Source of the DNA: JAGNZR01 sp051656905
Lineage (GTDB): Bacteria; Fusobacteriota; Fusobacteriia; Fusobacteriales; Fusobacteriaceae
Assembly (NCBI GenBank): GCA_051656905.1
Contig: JBOFJQ010000030.1
Location: forward strand, 1 to 64,000
Reading direction: 5' to 3'
DNA: 64,000 bases
Below the pieces are notes generated by a model. It was not told where the DNA came from, ran no database searches, and saw only the letters and a list, made by a program, of their open reading frames with translations. Positions 8,256-16,641 of the stretch are shown piece after piece (the stretch's first letter is position 1; each line of letters starts with the position of its first letter). A program made the translations under genes and the position numbers.

Positions 8256-9188
8256 ATGAAAATTGGTAATTTAGAAATACAAGTTCCTATCATACAAGGA
8301 GGAATGGCAATAAGAGCTTCTATGTCTAATCTAGCTGCTGCTGTTGCTAATGAAGGTGGTATCGGTTGTATAGCTGGAACTGCTATTCCTTTAGATGAAC
8401 TTAGAAGTGAAATAGAAAAAGCCAAAAAACTTATCGTTAATAAAGGTGGGGCTTTAGCTGTTAACATAATGTTTGCTGCTACTGACTTCGCTGGAGCTGT
8501 ACAAACTTCAATTGACGCAGGTGTTGATATAATAATTACTGGAGCTGGATTCTCTAGAGATATTTATGAAATGGTTAAAGGAACTAATGTAAAAGTTTTC
8601 CCTATAGTTTCTTCAGCAAAACTAGCTAAATTAGCTGTTAAATTAGGTGCTGACGCTATTGTTGTTGAAGGTGGAAATGCTGGAGGACATCTTGGAACTG
8701 AATTAGATTCTTGGGATATAGTTGCTGAAGTAAAAGCTGCTGTTCCTGTTCCTGTTTTTGGTGCTGGTGGAGTTATTACTCCAGAAGATGGAAAAAGAAT
8801 GTTAGCTTTAGGAGCTGACGGTATTCAAATGGGTAGTAGATTTATCGCTTCAAAAGAGTGTGAAGTACACGAAGCGTTTAAACAAATGTATCTTGACGCA
8901 AAAGAAGGAGATATTGTTAGAATAATGAGTTCTGCTGGATTACCTGCAAACGCTATAAAGAACGATATCGTGGAAAAAATAATCGCTGAATCACGTGAAA
9001 TTTTACCTAAAAAATGTACTAATTGCTTAAAGCACTGTACTCACTCTTTCTGTGTTAGTCAAAGATTAATCATCGGTCATGATGGTGATTTGAAAGAAGG
9101 ATTAGTTTTTGCAGGTAAAGATGCTTGGAAAATTGATTCAATAAAGAGCGTTAAAGAAATCATGGATGATTTTAAAAAGATATTTTAG
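8256..9188 (+). CDS. FMN-dependent nitronate monooxygenase / FabK-like TIM-barrel enzyme
   Basis: The 310-residue protein belongs to the NMO/FabK/IMPDH-like family of FMN TIM barrels. It opens with a VPIIQGGMA stretch, has the phosphate-binding GADGIQMGSRF and GGNAGGHLG motifs, and near its C-terminus has a four-Cys block (CTNC, CTHSFC). It lies 15 bases before fabK. Members of the family oxidise nitronates or reduce enoyl-ACP, and the two cannot be fully told apart by eye; GGHLG and the Cys block are more like the nitronate monooxygenase group. AGGAGG precedes the ATG. Confidence 0.75.
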   Translation: MKIGNLEIQVPIIQGGMAIRASMSNLAAAVANEGGIGCIAGTAIPLDELRSEIEKAKKLIVNKGGALAVNIMFAATDFAGAVQTSIDAGVDIIITGAGFSRDIYEMVKGTNVKVFPIVSSAKLAKLAVKLGADAIVVEGGNAGGHLGTELDSWDIVAEVKAAVPVPVFGAGGVITPEDGKRMLALGADGIQMGSRFIASKECEVHEAFKQMYLDAKEGDIVRIMSSAGLPANAIKNDIVEKIIAESREILPKKCTNCLKHCTHSFCVSQRLIIGHDGDLKEGLVFAGKDAWKIDSIKSVKEIMDDFKKIF

Positions 9189-9203
9189 GAGGATTTTTTA
9201 ACT

Positions 9204-10163
9204 ATGCAAAACAATAAAATTTGTAAATTACTAGGAATTAAATACCCTATTATTCAAGGGGCTATGGCTTGGATTTCTGAAGGAAACCTTGCTGGACATG
9301 TTTCAAAAGCTGGAGGTCTTGGTATTATTGCCGGGGGAGGAATGCCACCTGAAATTTTAAGGGAAAATATAAAAAAGGCAAAATCAATAACTTCTAACCC
9401 TTTTGGTGTTAATCTTATGTTATTAATGCCAAACGTTGAGCAACATGTTGACATCTGTATCGAAGAGAAAGTTGCTGTTGTGACTACTGGAGCAGGAAAC
9501 CCTGGTCCTTACATGGAAAAATTAAAAGCTGCTGGAATTATTGTTATTCCTGTAGTTGCTTCTGTTGCTCTTGCTAAGAGAATGGAAAGAATTGGAGCTG
9601 ACGCTGTTATAGCTGAAGGTTCTGAGGGTGGAGGACATATTGGTGAAATTACTACTATGGCTCTTTTACCACAAGTAGTAGAAGCTGTAACTATTCCAGT
9701 TATTGGAGCTGGGGGAGTTGCTGGTGGAAAACAATTTTTAGCAATGCTTTCTATGGGAGCTGAAGCTATTCAAGCTGGAACTATATTCTTAACTGCTCAC
9801 GAGTGTTTAACTCATGATAACTATAAAGAAGTTATATTAAAAGCTAAAGATAGATCAACTGTTGTTACTGGTAACTTCACAGGACACCCTGTAAGAATTA
9901 TCGAAAACAAATTTGCTAAAGAAATGTTAGAAAGAGAAAAAGCTGGAGCTCCTAAAGAAGAAATCGAAGCTATGGGTGTTGGAAGATTAAGACTTGCAGT
10001 TGTTGAAGGAGACGTTCAAGGCGGAAGTGTTATGGCTGGACAAGTAGCTGGAATGGTTAACAAGAAAGCTCACGTTGAAGAAATCATTGCTGATTTAGTA
10101 AACGGTCTTTGCGATGCTAAAATTGCTTTAGATGAAAGATTAAACAGCTGGAAAAACGCTTAA
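9204..10163 (+). CDS. fabK: Enoyl-[acyl-carrier-protein] reductase II
   Basis: The 319-residue protein matches FabK, the FMN enzyme that performs the last reduction of fatty acid elongation in many anaerobes. Visible marks are YPIIQGAMAWIS at the start, GSEGGGHIGE, PVIGAGGVAGG and GAEAIQAGTIF in the phosphate-binding region, and GDVQGGSVMAGQVAG near the end. The ribosome site AGGAGG is fused to the stop of the previous gene. No other fab genes are nearby, so here the reductase sits apart from the usual fatty acid cluster. Confidence 0.88.
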   Translation: MQNNKICKLLGIKYPIIQGAMAWISEGNLAGHVSKAGGLGIIAGGGMPPEILRENIKKAKSITSNPFGVNLMLLMPNVEQHVDICIEEKVAVVTTGAGNPGPYMEKLKAAGIIVIPVVASVALAKRMERIGADAVIAEGSEGGGHIGEITTMALLPQVVEAVTIPVIGAGGVAGGKQFLAMLSMGAEAIQAGTIFLTAHECLTHDNYKEVILKAKDRSTVVTGNFTGHPVRIIENKFAKEMLEREKAGAPKEEIEAMGVGRLRLAVVEGDVQGGSVMAGQVAGMVNKKAHVEEIIADLVNGLCDAKIALDERLNSWKNA

Positions 10164-10191
10164 TAAAAGGGTAAAGTAATTTACATTTTTC

Positions 10192-10230
10192 AAAGAGGTA
10201 AGTATATAAATATACTTACCTCTTTTTTTA
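10192..10230 (+). terminator. Intrinsic terminator after fabK
   Basis: Perfect repeat AGAGGTAAGTATA / TATACTTACCTCT with a TAAA loop and a run of seven T. It also faces the convergent deaminase gene. Confidence 0.9.
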
Positions 10231-10253
10231 ATCTCAATTTAATTTTTATATAT

Positions 10254-11609
10254 CTATATCATATTATATTTTGATTCTAATTTTAAATTCAATTTTTCTT
10301 CAATTTTTATTTGATGTTCTTTTAACTTTAAAATTATTTCACTCTCATCAATTGTTAATACTTTTCTATCTCTCATAAGCCATTTTCCATTACACATGCT
10401 GCTCTCTACATTTTCAGAACTCATAGAGTATACTATATTTCCTATTGTGTCATAAGTTGGTAGTGAATGAATTGTATCTTTTTTTAATATAATCAAATCT
10501 GCTTTTTTCCCTATTTCTAAAGAACCTATCTCCTTTTCAAGTAAAGCTGATTTAGCTCCATATATTGTAGCCATCTTTAACACTTCATAAGCAGGCACTG
10601 ATTTCGAGTCAAGTGTTCTTCCTTTATGTATAAGAGAAGTCAGATAAATTTCCCTCATCATATCCATTCTATTATTTGAAGGAGCTCCATCTGTACCAAT
10701 AGAAACAGGAATTCCCATTTGTAACATTTCAGGAACCTTAGCAAAACCTAGTGTTACTTTCATTGCAGCCGCTGGATTATGCGAAACTTTTACATCGTGC
10801 TTTTTAAATAATTCTATCTCTTCTTTTGTAAGCCATACTGTATGAACTGCTAAAAGATTTTTATCCAGTACTCCTAAATTATTTAAAAAACTAACTGTTG
10901 ATGCTCCATTTTTTTCTTTACTAAACTTCACTTCTTCTTCAATTTCTGCTATATGCATGTGTATACCTGTGTTATATTCATCAGCTAGTTTTTTTGTTTC
11001 TAGAATTAACTCTTTAGAATTATTAAATATAGTTCTTAACCCTAACCAAATTTTTACTCTTCCATCACAAGTATTATGATAATTATCTAGAAGCTCTCTT
11101 TGAATTTTCATTTCAGATTCTACACCTAATCTCCATTTCTCTGGTAATCCTTCCCCTATATCCATTACAGATTTAGTTAAAGAAGCTCTCATACCTGATT
11201 TTTCCACAGCTTTAACCATTTGCGGAACATATTGACCCCCAGCTTCTAAGAAAGTTGTTGTACCTGATTTTATAAGTTCTAAGTTGCACGCTAAAGATGA
11301 GATATATGAGTCCTCTTCATCTAAAGATGATTCATATGGCCAAACTCTTTTTGTAAGCCAAGTCAATAGATCAACATCATCTGCTACACCTCTTCCTAGT
11401 TGTTGTGATAGATGCACATGTGTATTTACCAGTCCTGGCATTAAAATTTTCCCCTCTAAGTCTATTATTTCATCTACTTTTTCATATTTTTCTGAAAGGT
11501 TATTACCTATATCTACAATTTTATCATTAGATACTAACAAATCTCCTTTTTTATAAATTTCATCCCTTGAGTTCATTGTAATAATTAGTGCATTTTTTAA
11601 AAGTTTCAT
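10254..11609 (-). CDS. Amidohydrolase, purine-type deaminase (TRZ/ATZ, guanine or adenosine derivative deaminase family)
   Basis: The 451-residue enzyme has the amidohydrolase metal site: HxH in NTHVHLSQ, a His in HMHIAE, a His in AVHTVWL, and the catalytic Asp in IGTDGAPSNN. This is the deaminase group that includes S-adenosylhomocysteine/thiomethyladenosine deaminase, guanine deaminase and SsnA. It lies 8 bases after a guanine/hypoxanthine permease under a guanine riboswitch, so a guanine or related purine substrate is the best guess. The sequence alone does not fix the substrate. It is the last gene of the two-gene operon. Confidence 0.85.
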   Translation of the reverse strand: MKLLKNALIITMNSRDEIYKKGDLLVSNDKIVDIGNNLSEKYEKVDEIIDLEGKILMPGLVNTHVHLSQQLGRGVADDVDLLTWLTKRVWPYESSLDEEDSYISSLACNLELIKSGTTTFLEAGGQYVPQMVKAVEKSGMRASLTKSVMDIGEGLPEKWRLGVESEMKIQRELLDNYHNTCDGRVKIWLGLRTIFNNSKELILETKKLADEYNTGIHMHIAEIEEEVKFSKEKNGASTVSFLNNLGVLDKNLLAVHTVWLTKEEIELFKKHDVKVSHNPAAAMKVTLGFAKVPEMLQMGIPVSIGTDGAPSNNRMDMMREIYLTSLIHKGRTLDSKSVPAYEVLKMATIYGAKSALLEKEIGSLEIGKKADLIILKKDTIHSLPTYDTIGNIVYSMSSENVESSMCNGKWLMRDRKVLTIDESEIILKLKEHQIKIEEKLNLKLESKYNMI

Positions 11610-11617
11610 TTTTCCCC

Positions 11618-12943
11618 CTAAACAATAAGATTTACTAATGATAATATTCCTATTACAATTAGTGCTTTATTTATTTTATTATATTCCCTATCAAAAACAT
11701 GAAGGATAATATATGTAATAAAACCAAAACTTAACCCTATACTGATACTATAAGTAAGTGGCATCATAACAATAGTTATAAAAGATACTACTACCGTCTT
11801 AAAATCAGCAAAATCTATAGATTTAACTGAAGTAAACATAAGAATCCCAACCATAACAAGAGCTGGAGAAGATGCAAACATAGGGACAACTGATACAAGT
11901 GGTGAAAAGAAAAGTGCCACTATAAATAATCCCCCTGTAACTAAAGAGGCTAATCCTGTTCTTGCTCCTGCAGCAATTCCTGCAGCAGATTCTGCAAAAG
12001 ATGTTATTGTACTTGTTCCTAATATTGATCCTAAAAGAGTAGAACTAACATCACACTGTAACATTCTTTTTAATCCAACTTTCCCTTCTTTTGTTGAATC
12101 AAATCCCATATTCTTGTAACATGCCATTAAAAAACCTAATGAATCGAACATATCTATAAACATAAAAGAAAATATTGGACCTATTAAACTAATTTTTAGT
12201 GCCCCTAAAATATCTAATTTAAAAAATACTGGTTCTATTGAAGGAGGGACAGATATAATTGTTGTTGGAACATCCACTATTCCAAAAAACATTCCCAGAC
12301 ACGTTGTAGCAAGGATACTTAAAAGAATTCCTGCTGTATAACCTCTTAAATGAAAAAATATCATCACTATAAAACCAATAATCCCTAGTTGTGTTCCCAG
12401 TGTAAATTTTCCTAAAGAGACAAATGTTGCAGGATTACTACTAATAATTCCCATTCCTTTTAATCCTATAAAAGATATAAATAAGCCTATTCCAACAGTT
12501 GATGCTGAAGTTATAACTTCAGGAATAGCATTTGCAATTTTTTCCCTAATTCCACCTAAAGTCATTATAAAAAATACAAGCCCAGATAAAAATACAACTC
12601 CTAGTGCTGTCTCCCATGAAACCCCTTTCCCTATAACTAATGAATAAGTAAAAAAAGCATTTAATCCCATTCCTGGTGCTAAAGCAAAAGGTGCATTAGC
12701 CCAAAGTGCAGATATTATTGTTCCAAAAGCTGTTGCGATACAAGTTACCGTTATTAATGCTCCTTTATCCATTCCTGTTGTGCTCAATATTGCAGGGTTA
12801 ACAAATATTATATACGCCATTGTTAAAAAAGTAGTAATCCCTCCAATTATTTCTCTTCTTATCGTTGAGTTTCTTTTCCCAATTTCAAAATAATTATCAA
12901 TTTTCTCTTGAAGTGTTTTACTAGTAGATATTGTACTTTCCAT
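11618..12943 (-). CDS. pbuG: Guanine/hypoxanthine permease (AzgA/PbuG type, NCS2-like)
   Basis: The 441-residue membrane protein has the family marks TTFLTMAYIIFVNP, APGMGLNAFF, and MFIDMFDSLGFL with TSTITSFAESAAGIAAGARTG (the last as separate pieces, spanning about residues 310-330). Length and about 12-13 hydrophobic segments fit a proton symporter for guanine, hypoxanthine or adenine. It is preceded by a guanine riboswitch and terminator at 12965-13198, so expression should fall when guanine or hypoxanthine is plentiful. Confidence 0.9.
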   Translation of the reverse strand: MESTISTSKTLQEKIDNYFEIGKRNSTIRREIIGGITTFLTMAYIIFVNPAILSTTGMDKGALITVTCIATAFGTIISALWANAPFALAPGMGLNAFFTYSLVIGKGVSWETALGVVFLSGLVFFIMTLGGIREKIANAIPEVITSASTVGIGLFISFIGLKGMGIISSNPATFVSLGKFTLGTQLGIIGFIVMIFFHLRGYTAGILLSILATTCLGMFFGIVDVPTTIISVPPSIEPVFFKLDILGALKISLIGPIFSFMFIDMFDSLGFLMACYKNMGFDSTKEGKVGLKRMLQCDVSSTLLGSILGTSTITSFAESAAGIAAGARTGLASLVTGGLFIVALFFSPLVSVVPMFASSPALVMVGILMFTSVKSIDFADFKTVVVSFITIVMMPLTYSISIGLSFGFITYIILHVFDREYNKINKALIVIGILSLVNLIV

Positions 12944-12964
12944 AAATTTTATTTCCCCTTTTAA

Positions 12965-13045
12965 TTTTTTTTATAAAAAAAGTCACTCTATACCCACTTT
13001 TTATCAGTCATTTCATGACTAAAAGTGAAAAAAGAGTAACTTAAT
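12965..13045 (-). terminator. Riboswitch-controlled terminator upstream of pbuG
   Basis: On the minus strand an AAGTTACTCT arm pairs with AGAGTGACTT across an inner hairpin (CACTTTTAGTCAT with ATGACTGATAAAAAGTG), and seven T follow. This is the expression platform downstream of the guanine aptamer and would stop transcription before pbuG when ligand is bound. Confidence 0.8.
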
Positions 13046-13130
13046 AAAAAAAATTATATACTTTAATTATTTAAAATTAAAAAAAGTAAAAATCAAATAA
13101 AATAATTTTTCAAATATTTAGCTTATTTTT

Positions 13131-13198
13131 CCACTCATAGCGGTTAATTTGAGGTAAACCGTAGAAACTCCCATCCTTATTATGGGTATATATGAGTT
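13131..13198 (-). ncRNA. Purine riboswitch aptamer, guanine/hypoxanthine class
   Basis: Read on the minus strand, the element starts ACTCATATA, has the P2 stem CCCAT/ATGGG with loop AATAAGG, the core GTTTCTAC, the P3 stem GGTT/AACC with loop containing CCTCAAA, and closes with TATGAGT. The GG of loop 2 can kiss the CC of loop 3. The base that pairs with the ligand, just before TATGAGT, is C, which is the guanine/hypoxanthine form (adenine sensors have U). The neighbouring base is G where A is usual (position 73 in xpt numbering). Confidence 0.93.
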
Positions 13199-13214
13199 TT
13201 TTTATTCTGCCTTA

Positions 13215-13243
13215 ATATTAACAGAACTAATTGAAAAAAACAA
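13215..13243 (-). promoter_or_regulatory. Promoter of the guanine-riboswitch transcript
   Basis: Minus-strand TTGTTT (13243-13238), 17-base spacer, TAATAT (13220-13215) with TGT before the -10. It starts transcription just upstream of the aptamer. Confidence 0.45.
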
Positions 13244-13275
13244 TATTTTTTAATTTTATTTTTTATTTTTTTTAC

Positions 13276-13764
13276 TTAATCTTCAATTTTTTCAAAATGA
13301 TTAATTAGGGCATATATATACGCAGTATTTTGTGATATTTTCACAGCTTCTTTTCTTAAAGTAATTTTTTCTTTATAATAAGGATAAATCATCTTAAACT
13401 TTTCCTCTGTTATCTTTCTTTTAGCAGTTATACAGCAAGATGGTTCATTATTTTTTGCTTTTTCTACATATATACAATCATTTTCATAGTAAGCATGAAA
13501 CCATAATCCATGTTTTAGTGTTTGAACTTCTACATTTTCTCCACTTAATTTTGAAATCATTTTATTCCAATACACATCCCCTAAATTTATAATCTCTTCT
13601 CCTTTTCTATGAGATGTCTCAATCGAAGCAACTTCAATTTTTTCACCGTGGGTAACTTTTTGTTCTTCTAATTTTTGTTCTTCTAATTTTTCTTCATTAA
13701 ATTTCTCCAGATTATTACTTGGTCTAAAAAAATTTTTAACATAACTTACAATTTTTTTTAACAT
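13276..13764 (-). CDS. Hypothetical protein with a Lys/Glu-rich N-terminal half
   Basis: I do not recognise this 162-residue protein. It has a basic start (MLKKIVSYVKNFFR), then a short tandem repeat (KLEEQKLEEQK, about residues 26-36) in a charged linker, and a more conserved-looking C-terminal half (about 60-160) with aromatic residues and a CC pair (SCCITAKRKI). It has no signal peptide or membrane segment beyond the amphipathic start. A good AGGGGGG ribosome site precedes the ATG. It stands alone upstream of the pbuG leader. Confidence 0.7.
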   Translation of the reverse strand: MLKKIVSYVKNFFRPSNNLEKFNEEKLEEQKLEEQKVTHGEKIEVASIETSHRKGEEIINLGDVYWNKMISKLSGENVEVQTLKHGLWFHAYYENDCIYVEKAKNNEPSCCITAKRKITEEKFKMIYPYYKEKITLRKEAVKISQNTAYIYALINHFEKIED

Positions 13765-13992
13765 AGTACCCCCCTAATTTTATATTTTTATATTTTTCCT
13801 TTTTAACATATTATTACCTTTATTAAAACATAATTTTCATATATTTACCAAGTATTTCTTAATATTCCTACATTCTTTTTGAAATTTTATTATTTTCTCT
13901 TCTTTTTTTTAAATTTTATTATTTTTTATTAATATTTTTTTATTTTTAAATTTATGTTACCACTTTTCTCTCACCTTCCTTAAATTTTTTAA

Positions 13993-14021
13993 TTGTATTA
14001 ATTTTTTTTTAGATATATAAT
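13993..14021 (+). promoter_or_regulatory. Promoter of the FadR-type regulator gene
   Basis: TTGTAT, 17-base spacer, TATAAT, about 36 bases before the ATG at 14058. The sequence upstream (13765-13990) is very AT-rich and shows nothing else. Confidence 0.55.
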
Positions 14022-14057
14022 ATTTTTACAAAAATAAATTTTTATATGAGAGGTATC

Positions 14058-14717
14058 ATGGCACAAAATATTCTATTTGAAGAACTAAAGCTAAAATTGA
14101 GAAATAAAGAATTAAAAAGCGGAGACAAGTTACCTCCTGAAAGAGACTTAGCTAGTACTTTACAAATAAGTCGTTCTACCACTAGAGAAGCTTTGAAAAC
14201 TCTTGAGACAATGGGAATATTAGAGTGTATCCAAGGAAGCGGCTACTATATAAAGAATAATTTTGATGATGCTCTACTTGAGAGTTTCACAATTTTCTTT
14301 TTAGCACTAGGGCAACCAACTCTTGAGCTAATTGAATTTAGACAAGGAATCGAAGAAAAAGCCTTAGAACTTGCAGTGGCTAAAATAACTCCTGAAAGAA
14401 TAGAAAAACTAGAATCTATCTTAAATAAAATTTCAGTTTCTAATAATATTAAAAATGCAGAATTAGATATTCAATTCCACGAAGAGATAATCAAGGCTAG
14501 TGAAAATATATTTTTAATAAGTGTTTATAACTCCTCTAGAATAATAATTTCAGAATTTATTCATCAATTTTCTAAAAAAATAATTAAAAATATCCAACCT
14601 GAAAATGTTTTATTTAATCACCATAAAGAAATTTTAGAAGCTATAAAAATTAAAGATACTAATTTGGCGATGTTAAAGCTAAGAAATCACTTTGATTTAC
14701 TTAAAGAAAACCTGTAA
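14058..14717 (+). CDS. GntR-family (FadR/FCD type) transcription regulator
   Basis: The 219-residue protein has an N-terminal winged helix of the GntR type (KLPPERDLASTLQISRSTTR, then EALKTLETMGILE) and an all-helical FCD ligand domain (about 75-215) with the metal-binding pattern spread over DIQFHEEII and FNHHKEIL. I start at the ATG at 14058, because GAGAGGT just before it is the only ribosome site; an ATG at 14046 overlaps that site. It stands upstream of the first lrgA/lrgB pair, and a TGGT-N3-ACCA operator lies between. Confidence 0.9.
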   Translation: MAQNILFEELKLKLRNKELKSGDKLPPERDLASTLQISRSTTREALKTLETMGILECIQGSGYYIKNNFDDALLESFTIFFLALGQPTLELIEFRQGIEEKALELAVAKITPERIEKLESILNKISVSNNIKNAELDIQFHEEIIKASENIFLISVYNSSRIIISEFIHQFSKKIIKNIQPENVLFNHHKEILEAIKIKDTNLAMLKLRNHFDLLKENL

Positions 14718-14757
14718 CAATCAATATAATTTCTATTTTTACAATAAATTTATTTTA

Positions 14758-14786
14758 TTGACACCATAGTTTTAATATGATAAACT
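14758..14786 (+). promoter_or_regulatory. Promoter of the first lrgA-lrgB pair
   Basis: TTGACA (14758-14763), 17-base spacer, TAAACT (14781-14786). The start would be near 14793, inside the operator at 14791-14805. Confidence 0.55.
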
Positions 14787-14790
14787 TTTT

Positions 14791-14805
14791 ATTGGTAGGA
14801 CCAAT
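14791..14805. promoter_or_regulatory. FadR-type operator (TGGT-N3-ACCA)
   Basis: ATTGGTAGGACCAAT is a perfect inverted repeat with a 3-base centre and contains the FadR-family consensus TGGT-N3-ACCA. It overlaps the transcription start of the lrgA-lrgB promoter and lies 74 bases after the FadR-type regulator gene, so that protein is the likely repressor. Confidence 0.75.
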
Positions 14806-14880
14806 ATTGAACAAGGAATTACTTGTTTAATTTTTTTTAATTTATATTAAATATCTTTATTAAAGGAGTGTTTATAAAAT

Positions 14881-15228
14881 ATGTTTAAAGAACTAATTAT
14901 AATTTTATCAATAACCTATGTGGGATCTATTTTAAAACAAATTTTTCATGTTCCATTGCCTGGGATCATAGTTTCTATGGGAATATTGTTTTATCTATTA
15001 CATAGAAATCATTTAAAAGTATTTTCAATAGAAAAAACAACAGATTTTTTACTAAATAATATGAGTTTTCTTTTTTTACCAGCAGTAGTAAAAATGTATG
15101 ACTTTTTACCTTTATTAAAAAAAGATCTGTTTAAAATATTGTTTTTAATGCTTTTCACTACCGTTTTAGCTATTGTTGTAACTGCTAAAGTAGTTAACAC
15201 ATTAATAATGAGAAGGGGGGAAAAATAA
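14881..15228 (+). CDS. lrgA: CidA/LrgA family membrane protein (copy 1)
   Basis: The 115-residue protein has four hydrophobic segments and the family pattern P-x-P-x-IVSMGILF in the second one. LrgA/CidA proteins pair with LrgB/CidB; they were described as holin-like and are now also linked to pyruvate or other by-product transport. The gene is followed after 2 bases by lrgB. A close paralogue of both lies at 42679-43717. Control by the adjacent FadR-type protein is inferred from the operator. Confidence 0.88.
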   Translation: MFKELIIILSITYVGSILKQIFHVPLPGIIVSMGILFYLLHRNHLKVFSIEKTTDFLLNNMSFLFLPAVVKMYDFLPLLKKDLFKILFLMLFTTVLAIVVTAKVVNTLIMRRGEK

Positions 15229-15230
15229 TA

Positions 15231-15917
15231 ATGAACTATCTTGATGATAAATTATTTGGAATCATTATATCTATATTAGCATTTGAAATTGGAAAATATG
15301 TCTTTAAAAAGACAAAATTAGCACTTTTTAACCCTTTATTAATTGCTGGGATAATAGTTATATCTGTAATTAGTATTTTCAAAATACCTTTAGAATATTA
15401 TAATAATGGTGGTGACTTAATTGCATTTTTTTTAGCTCCAGCCACAGTGCTTTTAATAGTTCCACTTTATAAACAACTAGATACTTTAAAGAAAAATTAT
15501 ATTCCAATATTAGTAGGAGGATTAGTTGGCTCAATTGTAGCGATGCTGTCAATTTATTTTGGAGGAAAGCTTTTAGGAATCGATTCAAGTTTATTAATTT
15601 CATTAGTCCCTAAATCAATAACAACTCCTTTTGGAATTGAAGCTAGTAAACTTTTAGGAGGAATTCCTTCTATTACAGTTTTTGGTATAATTACAACTGG
15701 AATAATTGGAAATATGTTAGCGAGTGTTATATTTAAATTTATGGGGGATTTACACCCTATTGCAAAAGGTGTAGGAATTGGAGTTGCGAGTCATGCTGTT
15801 GGAACTTCAAGAGCTATAGAACTTGGAGAAGTAGAAGGTGCTATGAGTGCTCTTTCTATTGTTGTAGCAGGAATAATGACTATAGTTATCCTTCAGGTAT
15901 TGATTATAGTTCTTTAA
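15231..15917 (+). CDS. lrgB: CidB/LrgB family membrane protein (copy 1)
   Basis: The 228-residue protein has the LrgB marks FFLAPATVLLIVPLYKQ, LVPKSITTPFGIEAS and GVGIGVASHAVGTSRAIE. It has about seven hydrophobic segments and acts together with LrgA in the cytoplasmic membrane. By eye about 29 of 228 residues differ from the copy at 42679-43365. The two loci are the same length and keep the same gene order, which points to a duplication. Confidence 0.93.
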   Translation: MNYLDDKLFGIIISILAFEIGKYVFKKTKLALFNPLLIAGIIVISVISIFKIPLEYYNNGGDLIAFFLAPATVLLIVPLYKQLDTLKKNYIPILVGGLVGSIVAMLSIYFGGKLLGIDSSLLISLVPKSITTPFGIEASKLLGGIPSITVFGIITTGIIGNMLASVIFKFMGDLHPIAKGVGIGVASHAVGTSRAIELGEVEGAMSALSIVVAGIMTIVILQVLIIVL

Positions 15918-15924
15918 CTTAATA

Positions 15925-15971
15925 AAAAAGAGTTCATCAACTTTTAATTTTTAAATTGATGAACTCTTTTC
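15925..15971. terminator. Bidirectional terminator between lrgB and the aldolase gene
   Basis: AAAAGAGTTCATCAA pairs with TTGATGAACTCTTTT, flanked by A and T runs on both sides. It serves the convergent lrgB (plus) and fructose-6-phosphate aldolase gene (minus). Confidence 0.88.
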
Positions 15972-15989
15972 TTATTTTATTATCTTTTA

Positions 15990-16628
15990 TTATTTTTTAT
16001 TCCAATCTTTTAAGAATTTTTCAATTCCAGCATCTGTTAAATGATGGTTAAACATTGATAAGAATACCCCGTAAGGTATTGTTGCTATATGAGCACCTGC
16101 TTTTGCTGCCCCTGATGCATGTAAAGGATTTCTTATGCTTGCTGCAATTATCTCAGTTTCTATTCCATGAATATTAAAAATATCAGATATATCAGATATT
16201 AATTCTAATCCGTCTAATCCAATGTCATCTAATCTTCCTACAAAAGGACTTACATATGTTGCTCCTGCTCTTGCAGCGAGTAATGCTTGGCTTGCTGTAA
16301 ATATTAAAGTTACATTTGTTTTAATTCCTCTTTTAGTTAACATACTACAACATTTTAATCCCTCTTTTGTCATAGGTAATTTTATTACAATATTTTTATG
16401 AATTTTTACTAACTCTAAAGCTTCATCATACATTTTATCTGCTTCTAAAGATATTACCTCAGCAGATATAGGTCCATCCACTATTGTACAAATCTCTGCT
16501 ACAACTTCTTCAAATACTCTTCCTTCCTTTACAATTAAAGATGGATTTGTTGTTACCCCACAAATTGCTCCTGTAGATGCTGCATCTCTAATTTCATTAA
16601 CATTTGCTGTGTCGATAAATATTTTCAT
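15990..16628 (-). CDS. fsa: Fructose-6-phosphate aldolase / transaldolase-like protein
   Basis: The 212-residue protein is of the short transaldolase family (FSA/TalC, about 215-220 residues). It begins MKIFIDTANVNEI, has GVTTNPSL, the Schiff-base lysine in IVIKLPMT, and ATYVSPFVGRLDDIG with a C-terminal phosphate site. It catalyses aldol cleavage of fructose 6-phosphate or acts as a transaldolase; the two are not separable here. It is 13 bases after the nuclease gene on the same strand. Confidence 0.92.
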   Translation of the reverse strand: MKIFIDTANVNEIRDAASTGAICGVTTNPSLIVKEGRVFEEVVAEICTIVDGPISAEVISLEADKMYDEALELVKIHKNIVIKLPMTKEGLKCCSMLTKRGIKTNVTLIFTASQALLAARAGATYVSPFVGRLDDIGLDGLELISDISDIFNIHGIETEIIAASIRNPLHASGAAKAGAHIATIPYGVFLSMFNHHLTDAGIEKFLKDWNKK

Positions 16629-16641
16629 ATAACCTCTCCTT

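Noticed and set aside
13131..13198. Adenine-class riboswitch
   Set aside because: The base before TATGAGT is C, not T, which indicates guanine or hypoxanthine.
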